NCBI RefSeq assembly: GCF_014191505.1
Contig: NZ_JACHWS010000001.1
Span: 1,302,001 to 1,366,000, forward strand
Reading direction: 5' to 3'
Source: Hoyosella altamirensis
GTDB taxonomy: Bacteria > Actinomycetota > Actinomycetes > Mycobacteriales > Mycobacteriaceae
Length of the DNA: 64,000 nucleotides
Part shown: one piece after another, positions 8,347-16,745 of the stretch
Position numbering within the stretch: the stretch's first letter is position 1
Layout: each line of letters starts with the position of its first letter
Position numbers and translations under genes: made by a program
Notes under the pieces: generated by a model
The model's input: the letters and a program-made list of their open reading frames with translations, nothing else
Databases searched by the model: none
Told to the model about the DNA's origin: nothing

Positions 8347-9993
8347 ATGAGTGCCGAGATTTCTGTCAGTTCAGTGGGCGCCACGAAGATCGCGGCATGG
8401 GACGACCTCCTGCCGGAGCAACCCGCATATGCGCGTGTCGCGAACGTGGATCTGGTGATCATCCGCCACGGCGGAAACCAGGGCGTTTCCGTGATGTACG
8501 GGCGGTGTCAGCATCGTGGTGCTCTGCTGTCCGACGGAACTGTTCGGGCGGGACGGTTAGTGTGCGGTCTCCACGGCTCCACCTATGACGCCGAGACGGG
8601 CACCAACATCCACTACCAGGGTGCAGACCTGAAGAAGTTTGATGCCTGGGTCGAAGACGGTGCGGTCTGGGTCGATGAGGCAGAAATCGCACGATGGGAA
8701 AACCACCATCCGCAGAAGTACGCGCGAGATGCTTACCAGGGCCTTTACGCTGATTTCAAGGGCACTCCGGAAGAACCACACAACGGCGCAATCCAGCGTC
8801 TCGCGGCGGACGGTCTCACCAAGGTCGGGCATCACGGTCAGGTCGAAGCGATGGGGGTACCGCGCGCGGACCTGCCCACCTGGGACGATCTGCAGCTGGT
8901 GACGGCACAACTTGCAACTCCGCCGCTACTCGATGACGCCGCCGTCGGTACTGCTGTCACGATCGGACCGCGAGCCGCACGTCCGCTGCGCCTCGAAATC
9001 CCGCTTTTTGTCTCTGACATGAGTTACGGAGCGCTTTCCGAAGAGGCGAAAACCGCACTCGCCAGCGGCGCCGATCTTGCAGGCACAGGTATCTGTTCAG
9101 GGGAAGGCGGAGTCCTCCCCGAAGAGCAAGCTGCGAACAGTCGCTATTTTTACGAACTCGCGTCGGCGAGATTTGGGTACACGCTCGAAAAGGTCACTGC
9201 CAGCCAGGCGTTCCACTTCAAACTCGGGCAGGCGGCGAAGACCGGAACCGGTGGGCATTTGCCGGGTCACAAAGTAAAGGGCAAGATCGCGCGCGTTCGC
9301 GGGCTCGAAGAAGGTACCCCAGCGGTTTCTCCGGCCCGTTTCCCAGACCTCACAAGTGTCGATGACTACCGGCGTGTCGCAGCCGAGATCCGAGAGGCCA
9401 CCGGGGGGATCCCGATCGGCGTGAAGATGTCTGCGCAGCACATCGAACGCGACCTCGACGCTGCGGTGGCCATCGGATTCGATTACGTGATTCTCGATGG
9501 TCGCGGTGGCGGGACGGGTGCTGCTCCGCTCCTCTTCCGGGACAACATCTCCGTACCGACGATCCCTGCGCTAGCGCGAGCGCGCCGCCATCTCGACTCG
9601 ATCGGGGTGCACGACGTCACCTTGATCATTACCGGTGGTCTGCGCACCCACGCTGACTTCATCAAGGCACTCGCATTGGGCGCCGACGCCATCGCTATCG
9701 CAAACTCGGCGATGCAGGCCATCGGATGTCTCGGTATGCGAGCGTGCCACACGAACAAATGTCCCGTTGGCATCGCCACCCAGGACCCAGTCCTGCGTAA
9801 CCGACTTCCCGTCGACGAAGCGGCGCAACGGCTCGCTCGATATCTCGGTGCCACTGTCGAACTGATGCAGGTGATGGCGCGAGCATGCGGGCATGACCAT
9901 CTTTCGAAATTTAGCCACGACGACCTTGTTACGTGGAAACGTGACGTCTCCGCACTATCGGGCGTCGCTTTTGGAGGTGTGACCGCGCCTTAG
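8347..9993 (+). CDS. Rieske [2Fe-2S] domain fused to FMN-binding glutamate synthase domain
   Basis: A 548-residue two-domain protein. Residues about 15-110 form a Rieske ferredoxin domain with ligands C54-x-H56 and C73-x2-H76. Residues about 190-530 are the GltB central/FMN (alpha/beta barrel) domain with PLFVSDMSYGALS, YVILDGRGGGTGAAP and the [3Fe-4S] motif C461-x5-C467-x4-C472, spaced as in GltB. There is no class II glutaminase domain and no gltD neighbour. The Rieske domain may replace the small subunit as electron donor, but the reaction is not known. ATG at 8347 has AAGGGG upstream; the upstream in-frame extension has no homology. Confidence 0.88.
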   Translation: MSAEISVSSVGATKIAAWDDLLPEQPAYARVANVDLVIIRHGGNQGVSVMYGRCQHRGALLSDGTVRAGRLVCGLHGSTYDAETGTNIHYQGADLKKFDAWVEDGAVWVDEAEIARWENHHPQKYARDAYQGLYADFKGTPEEPHNGAIQRLAADGLTKVGHHGQVEAMGVPRADLPTWDDLQLVTAQLATPPLLDDAAVGTAVTIGPRAARPLRLEIPLFVSDMSYGALSEEAKTALASGADLAGTGICSGEGGVLPEEQAANSRYFYELASARFGYTLEKVTASQAFHFKLGQAAKTGTGGHLPGHKVKGKIARVRGLEEGTPAVSPARFPDLTSVDDYRRVAAEIREATGGIPIGVKMSAQHIERDLDAAVAIGFDYVILDGRGGGTGAAPLLFRDNISVPTIPALARARRHLDSIGVHDVTLIITGGLRTHADFIKALALGADAIAIANSAMQAIGCLGMRACHTNKCPVGIATQDPVLRNRLPVDEAAQRLARYLGATVELMQVMARACGHDHLSKFSHDDLVTWKRDVSALSGVAFGGVTAP

Positions 9994-10016
9994 CGCTTCG
10001 TATACTGCGCGGTCAC
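9979..10016. terminator. Bidirectional hairpin terminator at a convergent junction
   Basis: Perfect 10-bp inverted repeat GTGACCGCGC (9979-9988) / GCGCGGTCAC (10007-10016) with an 18-base loop. It spans the stop codons of the Rieske-GltB and PhoD-like genes. There is no long T-run, so strength is uncertain. Confidence 0.6.
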
Positions 10017-11743
10017 GCTCGCAGCTCCACTGTCGCTGTTCGATGCAGCCGGTGGCTGCCGTCCTCGGCGATGACGGCGTGGTCGATGAGCGCGACTGCG
10101 GTGTCGTCGGTGAGATCAAGCGTCATTACCCCGTTGCGAAACCATGGTCCGTGCGGGATCGTCCAGTCGAGACCAGTGTCGTCGACCTTCGCTCGGTGCG
10201 CGATCCACCGGAATGCCGAGGCAACAGTTCGTGCGCCAAGAATTTTCTTCGCTTGGCGGACTGCCTTCGGCAGCGGGTTCCGGAACGGCGACATCGTGAG
10301 CTGGGTAATCGCCATGGGGGAGAGCGGCAAGTCGTCCAGTTTGCCGGCGCCGATGTACGAGCTGTGGACGTCTCCCGACAACCATGTGAACGTCCGGGGC
10401 TGGTGCGGTTTGCGAGCAGCATCGCGGGCGAGCGCCACCATGTCGAGGAACGACGCGCGGAACGCGCCCCAGTGTTCCAGGTCTAGGGCACGGCGAATTC
10501 GCTCGCCCGTACGGGCCCATCGGGGTCCCCAACGGCCTGCACAAACTGCTTCGTTCCAGCCTTCGAGCTGATGAATCCCGGGCAGCATAAGCACCGGGAG
10601 GGACGTGCCGATCAGGATATGCGGCGCGTCGGATTCGAGGACCTGGTCGCGCACCCACCGCCACTCTTCTCGGTCAAGAAGCCGTCGGTCCGTCTCGGTA
10701 AGGTCCCTCGAACATCTGGTGTCGACCATCACAAGGTGCGCGAGCCCAAAATTCCTCTCGAAGCTCCACCGCGCCTGCTCCGGGTGCCGGTCGGAGTCGA
10801 GCGCGAACCTTCTCAGGAATTCGTCCCGGCCCGCTTCGTCCCGCGTACTACGCAGTGCGTTGAAGACGACATTGTCTGCGAGCTGCGCGGGCGAGAGGTT
10901 ACCGAGGTGCTGGTAGACGCAATATGAGGAGAGTGCGCCTTCGACGATCCGATTCCAGTGGGGGTTCTGTGCGGCTTCGTGCCGCCACGCAGACGAGGTA
11001 TTCCAATCGTCACGCAGATCGTGGTCATCCAGGATCATGCACGTGGGGACGGTTGAGAGTAGCCATTGCACATCCGGCTGTGTCCACGCCTCCTCGTAGA
11101 GGATTGCGTACTGCCCGAAGTCGACAGCGTGAAGCTGCCCGTCGTCTTCGCGGGTGAGGTGTTCGGCGAGTGACTCCGGACCATTGTCGGCATACACCTG
11201 ATCGCCGAGGAGACACAGGACGTCAGGCCACTCCGAGGTATCGATGCTCATCATGAAACGCGACAGCGCGACGAGTGAGTCCGCACCCAGTTCCTTCGAA
11301 ACCTCGGGGGAGAGGTCGCCCGCTCGGTAGCAGGAACCAAACGCGATTCGCGTACGGCGGCCCGGAGATGCCCCTTCGGGGAGAGTCCGGATCACGCTCT
11401 GGGGCCGAACTGCCTCGCCCTCCGCGAGTTCTGACGGCCACGTCGGTTCGCCGTCCAGTTCGAGCGCGTACGGAAGTGCGCTGCCTGGGGCGAGGCCGGT
11501 GAGCACGATCAAAGCGAAGTTCCGGCCATGGACTGACCAGGTGGCCTCGGTGACCAACTGATCGTCGCAGCGCACGGTCACCCGGCATGCACGATCCGTC
11601 TGTACCCAGACCGTTGCGGAGTCCGCGTCGACGTACCTCAAGAGCGGGCCGACCATGAGCTCTGGTGTCCTTCGCGAAGCTGGATGCACGCTGTCATTCT
11701 GCGGGCCAATGCTGACGGATACCTGAGAATGCGTGTTACGCAT
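10013..11743 (-). CDS. PhoD-like metallophosphatase
   Basis: A 576-residue alkaline phosphatase D-type protein. An N-terminal fibronectin-like PhoD_N segment (GPLLRYVDADSATVWVQTD) is followed by a metallophosphatase domain. Metal-binding stretches are FGSCYRA, CLLGDQVYAD, MILDDHDLRDDW and TWLSGDVHSSY. No Tat or Sec signal peptide is evident, so it may be cytosolic, unlike secreted PhoD. ATG at 11743 is chosen because it overlaps the upstream AraC stop by eight bases (AATGCGTAA), implying coupling. The longer frame upstream only overlaps the AraC gene. Likely controlled by that AraC regulator. Confidence 0.85.
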   Translation of the reverse strand: MRNTHSQVSVSIGPQNDSVHPASRRTPELMVGPLLRYVDADSATVWVQTDRACRVTVRCDDQLVTEATWSVHGRNFALIVLTGLAPGSALPYALELDGEPTWPSELAEGEAVRPQSVIRTLPEGASPGRRTRIAFGSCYRAGDLSPEVSKELGADSLVALSRFMMSIDTSEWPDVLCLLGDQVYADNGPESLAEHLTREDDGQLHAVDFGQYAILYEEAWTQPDVQWLLSTVPTCMILDDHDLRDDWNTSSAWRHEAAQNPHWNRIVEGALSSYCVYQHLGNLSPAQLADNVVFNALRSTRDEAGRDEFLRRFALDSDRHPEQARWSFERNFGLAHLVMVDTRCSRDLTETDRRLLDREEWRWVRDQVLESDAPHILIGTSLPVLMLPGIHQLEGWNEAVCAGRWGPRWARTGERIRRALDLEHWGAFRASFLDMVALARDAARKPHQPRTFTWLSGDVHSSYIGAGKLDDLPLSPMAITQLTMSPFRNPLPKAVRQAKKILGARTVASAFRWIAHRAKVDDTGLDWTIPHGPWFRNGVMTLDLTDDTAVALIDHAVIAEDGSHRLHRTATVELRA

Positions 11744-12635
11744 TGCCCGACCGTCGCCAGTTGAGCGGGGTGGTCCCGTGGTTGCGGCGGAAGATTCTCG
11801 TGAAGTAGCCGGGATCAGTGAAACCTGTGTGACGCGCGACTTCCTCAATAGGAATATCCGTGTCCGCAAGCAATCGACGTGCTGCGGCCATGCGCCGCTG
11901 CACAATCCATTCCCCGACGGTACGACCAGTCTTGTTCTTCACTGTTGTCGTCACGTGCCCAGGAGTCAGGCCGACCGCTCGCGCGATATCTGTTAGCGCC
12001 AACGGTTCAGCGTAATGGTCCTCAATGTGCGCGAAGACGGCTGCAAGGAGGGGCTCGTTCTTTGTTTGCAGATCCCGGACGACGTTCTCGCCTAAGCGTG
12101 CCGTGTCAACGAGGAGCAGGGTGAGGTGCGCCAGTACTGCGTCGCGGTAACCATCGCGGCGTTCTTTCAGTTCACGCTCCAGCGACTGGAAACGCTGGGA
12201 CCACGTGTACCTGTCCTCTTCTGGGACATTGAGCCACTGTGCGGTTTCGGTGGCGCCGTGGACGAAGCGACTGAGAAGTGGGTGAGAACGCCACTCACCC
12301 GAAGCGCCGGTTCGCAGTACTTCTGGCGGAAAGAACACGATCCACCCGCCGCCTGAATCATCGGAGTCATGATCGTGTGCCGACACCACCTGGCCCGGTG
12401 TCACGACACATACATCACCCGGCGCTATCAGGTGAGGCTGGCCCCCTGTGCGCACGCTCCCGCCACCGTCTTCGAAGAAGCAAAGCACAACGAAATCGTG
12501 TGCGTGGGAGGACTTCTCCGGCGCCCGTACGCCCGCCTCGAATCGTGTCACGCTCACCGCTGGCAGCCCCGGACTGACCTTATAGCTGACGACAGGGGTT
12601 CCGTCGCTGAGCCGGCGCAGCATCCTCGTGCTCAT
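11736..12635 (-). CDS. AraC-family transcriptional regulator
   Basis: A 299-residue regulator with an N-terminal cupin-like ligand-binding domain (about 15-160; HAHDFVVLCFFEDGGG and APGDVCVVTPG) and a C-terminal double HTH (about 195-295; LALTDIARAVGLTPGHVTTTVK and IPIEEVARHTGFTDPGYFTRIF). It heads an operon with the PhoD-like gene and diverges from a methyltransferase gene. Three similar repeats in the intergenic region are candidate binding sites. The effector is unknown. Confidence 0.9.
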   Translation of the reverse strand: MSTRMLRRLSDGTPVVSYKVSPGLPAVSVTRFEAGVRAPEKSSHAHDFVVLCFFEDGGGSVRTGGQPHLIAPGDVCVVTPGQVVSAHDHDSDDSGGGWIVFFPPEVLRTGASGEWRSHPLLSRFVHGATETAQWLNVPEEDRYTWSQRFQSLERELKERRDGYRDAVLAHLTLLLVDTARLGENVVRDLQTKNEPLLAAVFAHIEDHYAEPLALTDIARAVGLTPGHVTTTVKNKTGRTVGEWIVQRRMAAARRLLADTDIPIEEVARHTGFTDPGYFTRIFRRNHGTTPLNWRRSGNA

Positions 12636-12652
12636 CACGGTCCCCGTCCTGC

Positions 12653-12736
12653 GAATATCGTCCTATAACAGCCGAATATCACCCGTTCCCCGCTACTGCC
12701 TGCCACTTTACGCTAAATAGCATCCAAATATCATCC
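12653..12736. promoter_or_regulatory. Three phased direct repeats upstream of the AraC gene and methyltransferase gene
   Basis: GAATATCGTCC (12653-12663), GAATATCACCC (12674-12684) and AAATATCATCC (12726-12736) share the core AATATCryCC. Spacings are 21 and 52 bp, close to whole helical turns. Direct repeats about 21 bp apart are typical half-sites for AraC-type proteins. Confidence 0.6.
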
Positions 12737-12751
12737 GAAGGGAACCAGAGA

Positions 12752-13408
12752 ATGACTCACACCGAAGCACATCCGCACGACGAGTGGTACCTTCCCGGTT
12801 TTGGCCGTGACTGGCTTCTGCCTCTGTACGATCCATTCAGTAAGCTGAACAACCTCCGGCGCTATCACGAGCTGCTACTCAAGCAGGCCGCACTTTCTCC
12901 CGGCGATAGCGTTCTTGAGATCGGTTGCGGTACAGGAAACCTCCTTCTCCTAGCCAAGAAGCTGCATCCGTCTACGGAGTTCACCGGCATCGACCCCGAT
13001 CCGAAGGCCCTCAACCGTGCGGAGAAGAAAGCGGCCCGCGCGCACCTCGATGTGCGGTTCGAACGCGGGTTCGCGCAGCGGCTGCCCTATGACGATGATT
13101 CGTTCGACCGGGTGCTTTCCGCCTTCATGCTGCACCACCTGCCGACAGAGGTGAAGCAGGATGCCCTAGCTGAGGTCCAGCGTGTGTTGCGGCCAGGAGG
13201 ACAGCTGCACCTCGTCGACGTGACGGGAGGCGCGCACCGGTCCCACGGTTGGCTGACCCGCAGCAGGCGCGCGAAGGCACATATCCATGACCACCTCGGC
13301 GAGGGCATCCCTGATCGTCTGCGCGCCACGGGGTTTGCTGACGTACGAGAAGTCGACCACCGCGCTACACGGTTCGGACGGCTTAGTTACTTCGAGGCTT
13401 CTTTATGA
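12752..13408 (+). CDS. Class I SAM-dependent methyltransferase
   Basis: A 218-residue cytosolic methyltransferase. The SAM-binding motif I is VLEIGCGTGNLLLLA near residues 50-64. The acidic residue after strand 2 is in FTGIDPDPKAL, and motif post-I is FDRVLSAFMLHHLP. RVLRPGGQLHLVDV is motif III. The substrate is not indicated. It diverges from the AraC gene and may be under its control through the shared repeats. AAGGGA lies nine bases before the ATG. Confidence 0.88.
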   Translation: MTHTEAHPHDEWYLPGFGRDWLLPLYDPFSKLNNLRRYHELLLKQAALSPGDSVLEIGCGTGNLLLLAKKLHPSTEFTGIDPDPKALNRAEKKAARAHLDVRFERGFAQRLPYDDDSFDRVLSAFMLHHLPTEVKQDALAEVQRVLRPGGQLHLVDVTGGAHRSHGWLTRSRRAKAHIHDHLGEGIPDRLRATGFADVREVDHRATRFGRLSYFEASL

Positions 13409-14014
13409 GGTCCTGAGTGACTCGAGAAGTCCGGCGGACGTCAAAGAGCCTGCGGTGACTAGCTCGAGGTTGGCGAGCGACCCCTCGTGCACAGAATGTT
13501 CAGCTGCAGCCACGCAATCAGCGACAACGTGGACAGTGAAGCCGAGATCTGTTCCGTGCCGCGCTGTCTGCTCGACCGTCAGATTCGTTGCCACCCCCGT
13601 GATAAGCAAGGTGTCGACACCCTGCTCCTTCAGCCACTGCGGGAGGGCACTTCCAGCGAGTCCGGAGAGCTTCTGGTTATCACTGATGTGCTGCTGGGCT
13701 GCCAGGTCTGCCATCTCAGGAATGACCTGGCAGCCAGCGCTGTCCGGACGGAATGCAGATTGCGCCGAACCGACCGCGGACATGAAACCTGTGTTGCGAA
13801 CGAGGAGTCCTTCGTCTTCGGGGATGGTGAATCGAGTGAACACCAGGGGGATGCCTATCTCGCTGATCGCCTGATGGAAAGCGACAGCACGATCCACTAC
13901 GCCGCTGCTGGCGACTGGTTCGGCCAGCATCGGACCGAAGAAACCCTCCGGCTTGATTACATTCACCTGCCAGTGCAGGCCAAGAAGCGCGGTTCGCTGA
14001 GCCTCGAACGTCAT
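13403..14014 (-). CDS. Isochorismatase-like cysteine hydrolase fold protein with altered catalytic residues
   Basis: About 203 residues of the isochorismatase/nicotinamidase fold. The fold's N-terminal strand is ALLGLHWQVNV, where the family has ALLvIDmQ; the catalytic Asp is replaced by His. The cis-peptide and nucleophile loop is GVATNLTVEQTARHG, where Thr replaces the catalytic Cys. The Lys in DNQKLSGLAGS seems kept. The protein may therefore not be a Cys-dependent amidase. ATG at 14014 (AGGA upstream) is preferred to the ATG at 14068, which overlaps the upstream gene. It overlaps the convergent methyltransferase by six bases. Confidence 0.75.
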   Translation of the reverse strand: MTFEAQRTALLGLHWQVNVIKPEGFFGPMLAEPVASSGVVDRAVAFHQAISEIGIPLVFTRFTIPEDEGLLVRNTGFMSAVGSAQSAFRPDSAGCQVIPEMADLAAQQHISDNQKLSGLAGSALPQWLKEQGVDTLLITGVATNLTVEQTARHGTDLGFTVHVVADCVAAAEHSVHEGSLANLELVTAGSLTSAGLLESLRTS

Positions 14015-14049
14015 CCCGTCATCCTGCCACCGGTACAGCCCAGAGGCCT

Positions 14050-15111
14050 CTATTCGCAGTCGACCCACTCGAGATAACCAGTGCCGGTCACCGGTTCACC
14101 GTTCCACACGCCGCTGTAGGTGTAGGCGCCGACGTAACCTCGTCCGTGGCCGTACCGGAGCGGAGAGTCGACGTCTGCATCGAAGTGCAGTAGGTCGTCT
14201 CCGTTTTCCCGTACTGTCCACCGTAGTTTCGCGGGGACACGCATCTGCCGGCCGCGCGGGTCGATTGCTAGCTCGCTCTGGTATCCCAGAACCTCCATGG
14301 TGACGTCGTCGAAGACGCGCGCGTCACCGTCGAGGCTGCGAAGATGGGCGAGTCTGCACGCGGACACACCCGCTGCGCGCACATCGGTGAGCAACAATTG
14401 GGTGCGTTCGTTGAGGTTGATGATTTGGTAGGTGAAGAAGTCCACGGGGAGCTTCAGAGCCTCGGGCAGCGGTTTAGCGGTCAGGGATTGCGGTGACATG
14501 TAGCGCGCGTACTCGAATGTGCACAACCCTGAAATGTCGGTGTGACCGTTCGCGTCCTCGATCGATCCCGTGTACGTGGCGAGCAGACTGAAATGGTCAC
14601 ACACTGGAGATCGCACGAACCAGGACACCACCTGCGTCGCGGTTACTTGCAGTTCGACGGCCATGTGGCCGTAGCGTGCTGACAGGGCGTAACGCGGATG
14701 CTCACACCTAATGGTGAGGTCATCGCCCCATTGCAATAGGGAACTGTCTTCAGCGAGTTGGCAATCGGCGCTCGTGTCGTATGCCCGGTAGTGATGCTCC
14801 GGGCCGTGTGCAGTGGAGGACAGCACCGTCGCGGTGCGTCGTGCGTCTTCGGAAACGAGATAGTCGTTGTCGAAGCAGAGGGCACCTGAAGCACCGATGA
14901 GGGTCATCGTATTGAGGTACCGGTACGGCTCGGGCAGTTCAGGGATGAACACCCCGTAGTGAGTGCATGCCCACCGAGCGGAATTGATCTGTGGCGCAAT
15001 TATTTCGGGACAGTCGAAGGGTTCAGATGAGGCGCCGATGCGGCTATCCAGGCGAGGAGCGAGCCCCTTGAGCAGCATCGTTGAGGCCAGCTTCTGCGGC
15101 AGCGTTGCCAC
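14050..15111 (-). CDS. Uncharacterised conserved protein, possible lipocalin-like/AttH-type fold
   Basis: A 353-residue soluble protein without signal peptide or membrane segment. I do not recognise a definite family. It is rich in beta-strand-like segments. The ending VTGTGYLEWVDCE resembles the last strand of the CrtC/AttH (hydroxyneurosporene synthase-like) double-lipocalin proteins that bind or modify lipids. It lies between an epoxide-hydrolase-like gene and the isochorismatase-like gene on the same strand with short gaps, so all three may form one unit under the divergent TetR regulator. Function not assigned. Confidence 0.65.
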   Translation of the reverse strand: MATLPQKLASTMLLKGLAPRLDSRIGASSEPFDCPEIIAPQINSARWACTHYGVFIPELPEPYRYLNTMTLIGASGALCFDNDYLVSEDARRTATVLSSTAHGPEHHYRAYDTSADCQLAEDSSLLQWGDDLTIRCEHPRYALSARYGHMAVELQVTATQVVSWFVRSPVCDHFSLLATYTGSIEDANGHTDISGLCTFEYARYMSPQSLTAKPLPEALKLPVDFFTYQIINLNERTQLLLTDVRAAGVSACRLAHLRSLDGDARVFDDVTMEVLGYQSELAIDPRGRQMRVPAKLRWTVRENGDDLLHFDADVDSPLRYGHGRGYVGAYTYSGVWNGEPVTGTGYLEWVDCE

Positions 15112-15129
15112 GTGTTCTCCTTTGATGAT

Positions 15130-16002
15130 TCAGGTGCCCGGTATTGTAGGCGCGATCCGATTGGTGCTAGCGCGTTCGTGGATGATGAGGGCGAGCTCGT
15201 CCGCGTTCTGGTCGGGAATCCAGTGCGTAGCGTCGGGGAGCGTGACGAATCGGTAGTCACCGGTCACGTAGCGTTGCGTGAGGCCGGCGCCCTGCTTACT
15301 CAGCGCCGTGTCTTTGGCGCCCCATACATGCGTCGTGGGGACGGCCACCTTGCGCATCACTTCCAACGGGTTATCCAGCAGCATGGCGCGGTACCAGTTG
15401 AGAGCGCCTGTCAGCGCACCTGTCTGGACGATCTCCTCGTGGACGGCCTCGATCTGGGCGCTCGGCATGCCTGTCGATGAGAGGGCACGAGCGAGCAGCC
15501 CTCTGTTTCGCCGGATGAGCATTTCGGGAAGCCATGGGACCTGGAATAAGCCCATGTAGAAGGAGCGCAATGCTTGATCGCTCGTGAGCATCGACCGGAC
15601 GAATGCAGCACTGTGCGGAACTGAGACTGCGGTGAGGGTCCTGACCCTTTCGGGGTGGCGGGCGGCGGTTGACCATGCGACAGCGGCTCCCCAATCGTGG
15701 CCGACGAGATGTACTTCGGGCGCACTGATCTCGTTCAGCAGCTCGATAGTGTCGCGAACCAGCGCACTCATCCGATAAGCAAATCGCCCGCGCGGGCAGG
15801 CGAAAGGGGTGTAGCCGCGCTGGTTCATCGCAAACGTTCGATAGCCCCGTTGGTGCAAGTGGGCAGAGACATCCGCCCACGATGATGACGTTTGCGGGAA
15901 CCCGTGCAGGAGCACCACAGGTTCGCCCTCTAAGGGTCCCGAATCGACCACATCGAAAACGAGATCATCGTTGAGAACGACGTGTATGCGTGAGCGTTTC
16001 AT
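15130..16002 (-). CDS. Alpha/beta hydrolase, epoxide hydrolase/haloalkane dehalogenase-like
   Basis: A 290-residue hydrolase. LLHGFPQTSSSW carries the oxyanion-hole HGxP motif, and GHDWGAAVAW carries an Asp nucleophile, as in soluble epoxide hydrolases and dehalogenases rather than Ser esterases. A cap-domain region follows, then VWGAKDTALSK (acid) and DATHWIP (His). ATG at 16002 is preferred because AAGGGG lies seven bases upstream. It diverges from a TetR regulator across an operator-like repeat, and that regulator probably controls it. Confidence 0.87.
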   Translation of the reverse strand: MKRSRIHVVLNDDLVFDVVDSGPLEGEPVVLLHGFPQTSSSWADVSAHLHQRGYRTFAMNQRGYTPFACPRGRFAYRMSALVRDTIELLNEISAPEVHLVGHDWGAAVAWSTAARHPERVRTLTAVSVPHSAAFVRSMLTSDQALRSFYMGLFQVPWLPEMLIRRNRGLLARALSSTGMPSAQIEAVHEEIVQTGALTGALNWYRAMLLDNPLEVMRKVAVPTTHVWGAKDTALSKQGAGLTQRYVTGDYRFVTLPDATHWIPDQNADELALIIHERASTNRIAPTIPGT

Positions 16003-16049
16003 GAACGAACCCCTTTCGGCGGGCACTCCGTTGTGCCGCCTCGGTTAAC

Positions 16050-16069
16050 TTACCCGACGGTAAATTACC
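16050..16069. promoter_or_regulatory. Operator-like inverted repeats between hydrolase and TetR genes
   Basis: TTACC-CGAC-GGTAA-A-TTACC: an imperfect TetR-type palindrome (16050-16063) overlapping a second inverted pair GGTAA-A-TTACC (16059-16069). It is placed in the divergent promoter 47 bases from the hydrolase start and 55 from the TetR start. Confidence 0.6.
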
Positions 16070-16124
16070 GTGCATTCATATGAAGCGTCAACCGGACCCG
16101 CCAAAGATGTTTAGATAGGAGACA

Positions 16125-16745
16125 ATGAGCACCGCAGGAACCAAAGGGGTGCCGCGCGCGCAGCGTGAGCAGCAGATCCTCGACATAGCCACCGATGAGT
16201 TCGGCGGCAGCGGCTACACGGGCACGTCTCTCGCCGCGGTAGCCGCAAGAGCGGGGATCTCGAAACCCCTGATCGTGAGTTATTTCGGTTCCAAGGACGG
16301 GCTATATGCCGCGTGCGCGGATCGTGCCGGAACGAACTTGTGCGACCGCATAGAAACCGCACTCGAGGCTCAGGGGCCGACCGCTGTGCGCGCAGAAGAG
16401 ACCTTGCGAGCGTTCTTCGATGCGCTTCAGCGGCGGCCGCACGACTGGAACATCATTTTCGACCGGACTCTCCCGGCTGACGGGCCAGCAGCCACAACCG
16501 CGCGCCGAATCCGAACCCGCCTTGCCGACCAGGCAGCCCGCGGGGTAGCGGCGGTAGGCGCGATGGAACACGTCACCGACCCCGATGATCTCTCCGTCCT
16601 GACGGAAGTCTGGATGAATATCGTCGGGGCAATTGTCAACTGGTGGCTGCGCCACCCCGACCAAACGGCAGAACAAATGATCACGCGGTCCAGCCGTATC
16701 ATCAACCTCATGACCAACCGTCCCACGCGCGGCCATGACTCCTGA
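16125..16745 (+). CDS. TetR-family transcriptional regulator
   Basis: A 206-residue repressor-type protein. The N-terminal TetR HTH is at about 14-60, with FGGSGYTGTSLAAVAARAGISKPLIVSYFGSKDGLY. The C-terminal ligand domain is all-helical. It probably autoregulates and represses the divergent epoxide-hydrolase-like operon through the TTACC/GGTAA repeats. The stop lies inside the start of the next gene (11-base overlap), so the PLP enzyme is translationally coupled. Confidence 0.9.
   Translation: MSTAGTKGVPRAQREQQILDIATDEFGGSGYTGTSLAAVAARAGISKPLIVSYFGSKDGLYAACADRAGTNLCDRIETALEAQGPTAVRAEETLRAFFDALQRRPHDWNIIFDRTLPADGPAATTARRIRTRLADQAARGVAAVGAMEHVTDPDDLSVLTEVWMNIVGAIVNWWLRHPDQTAEQMITRSSRIINLMTNRPTRGHDS

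Noticed and set aside
11744-11905. 54-codon N-terminal extension of the PhoD-like protein as a signal sequence
   Set aside because: It is antisense-free overlap with the AraC coding region, lacks a hydrophobic core or Tat motif, and the downstream ATG overlaps the AraC stop in a typical coupled arrangement.
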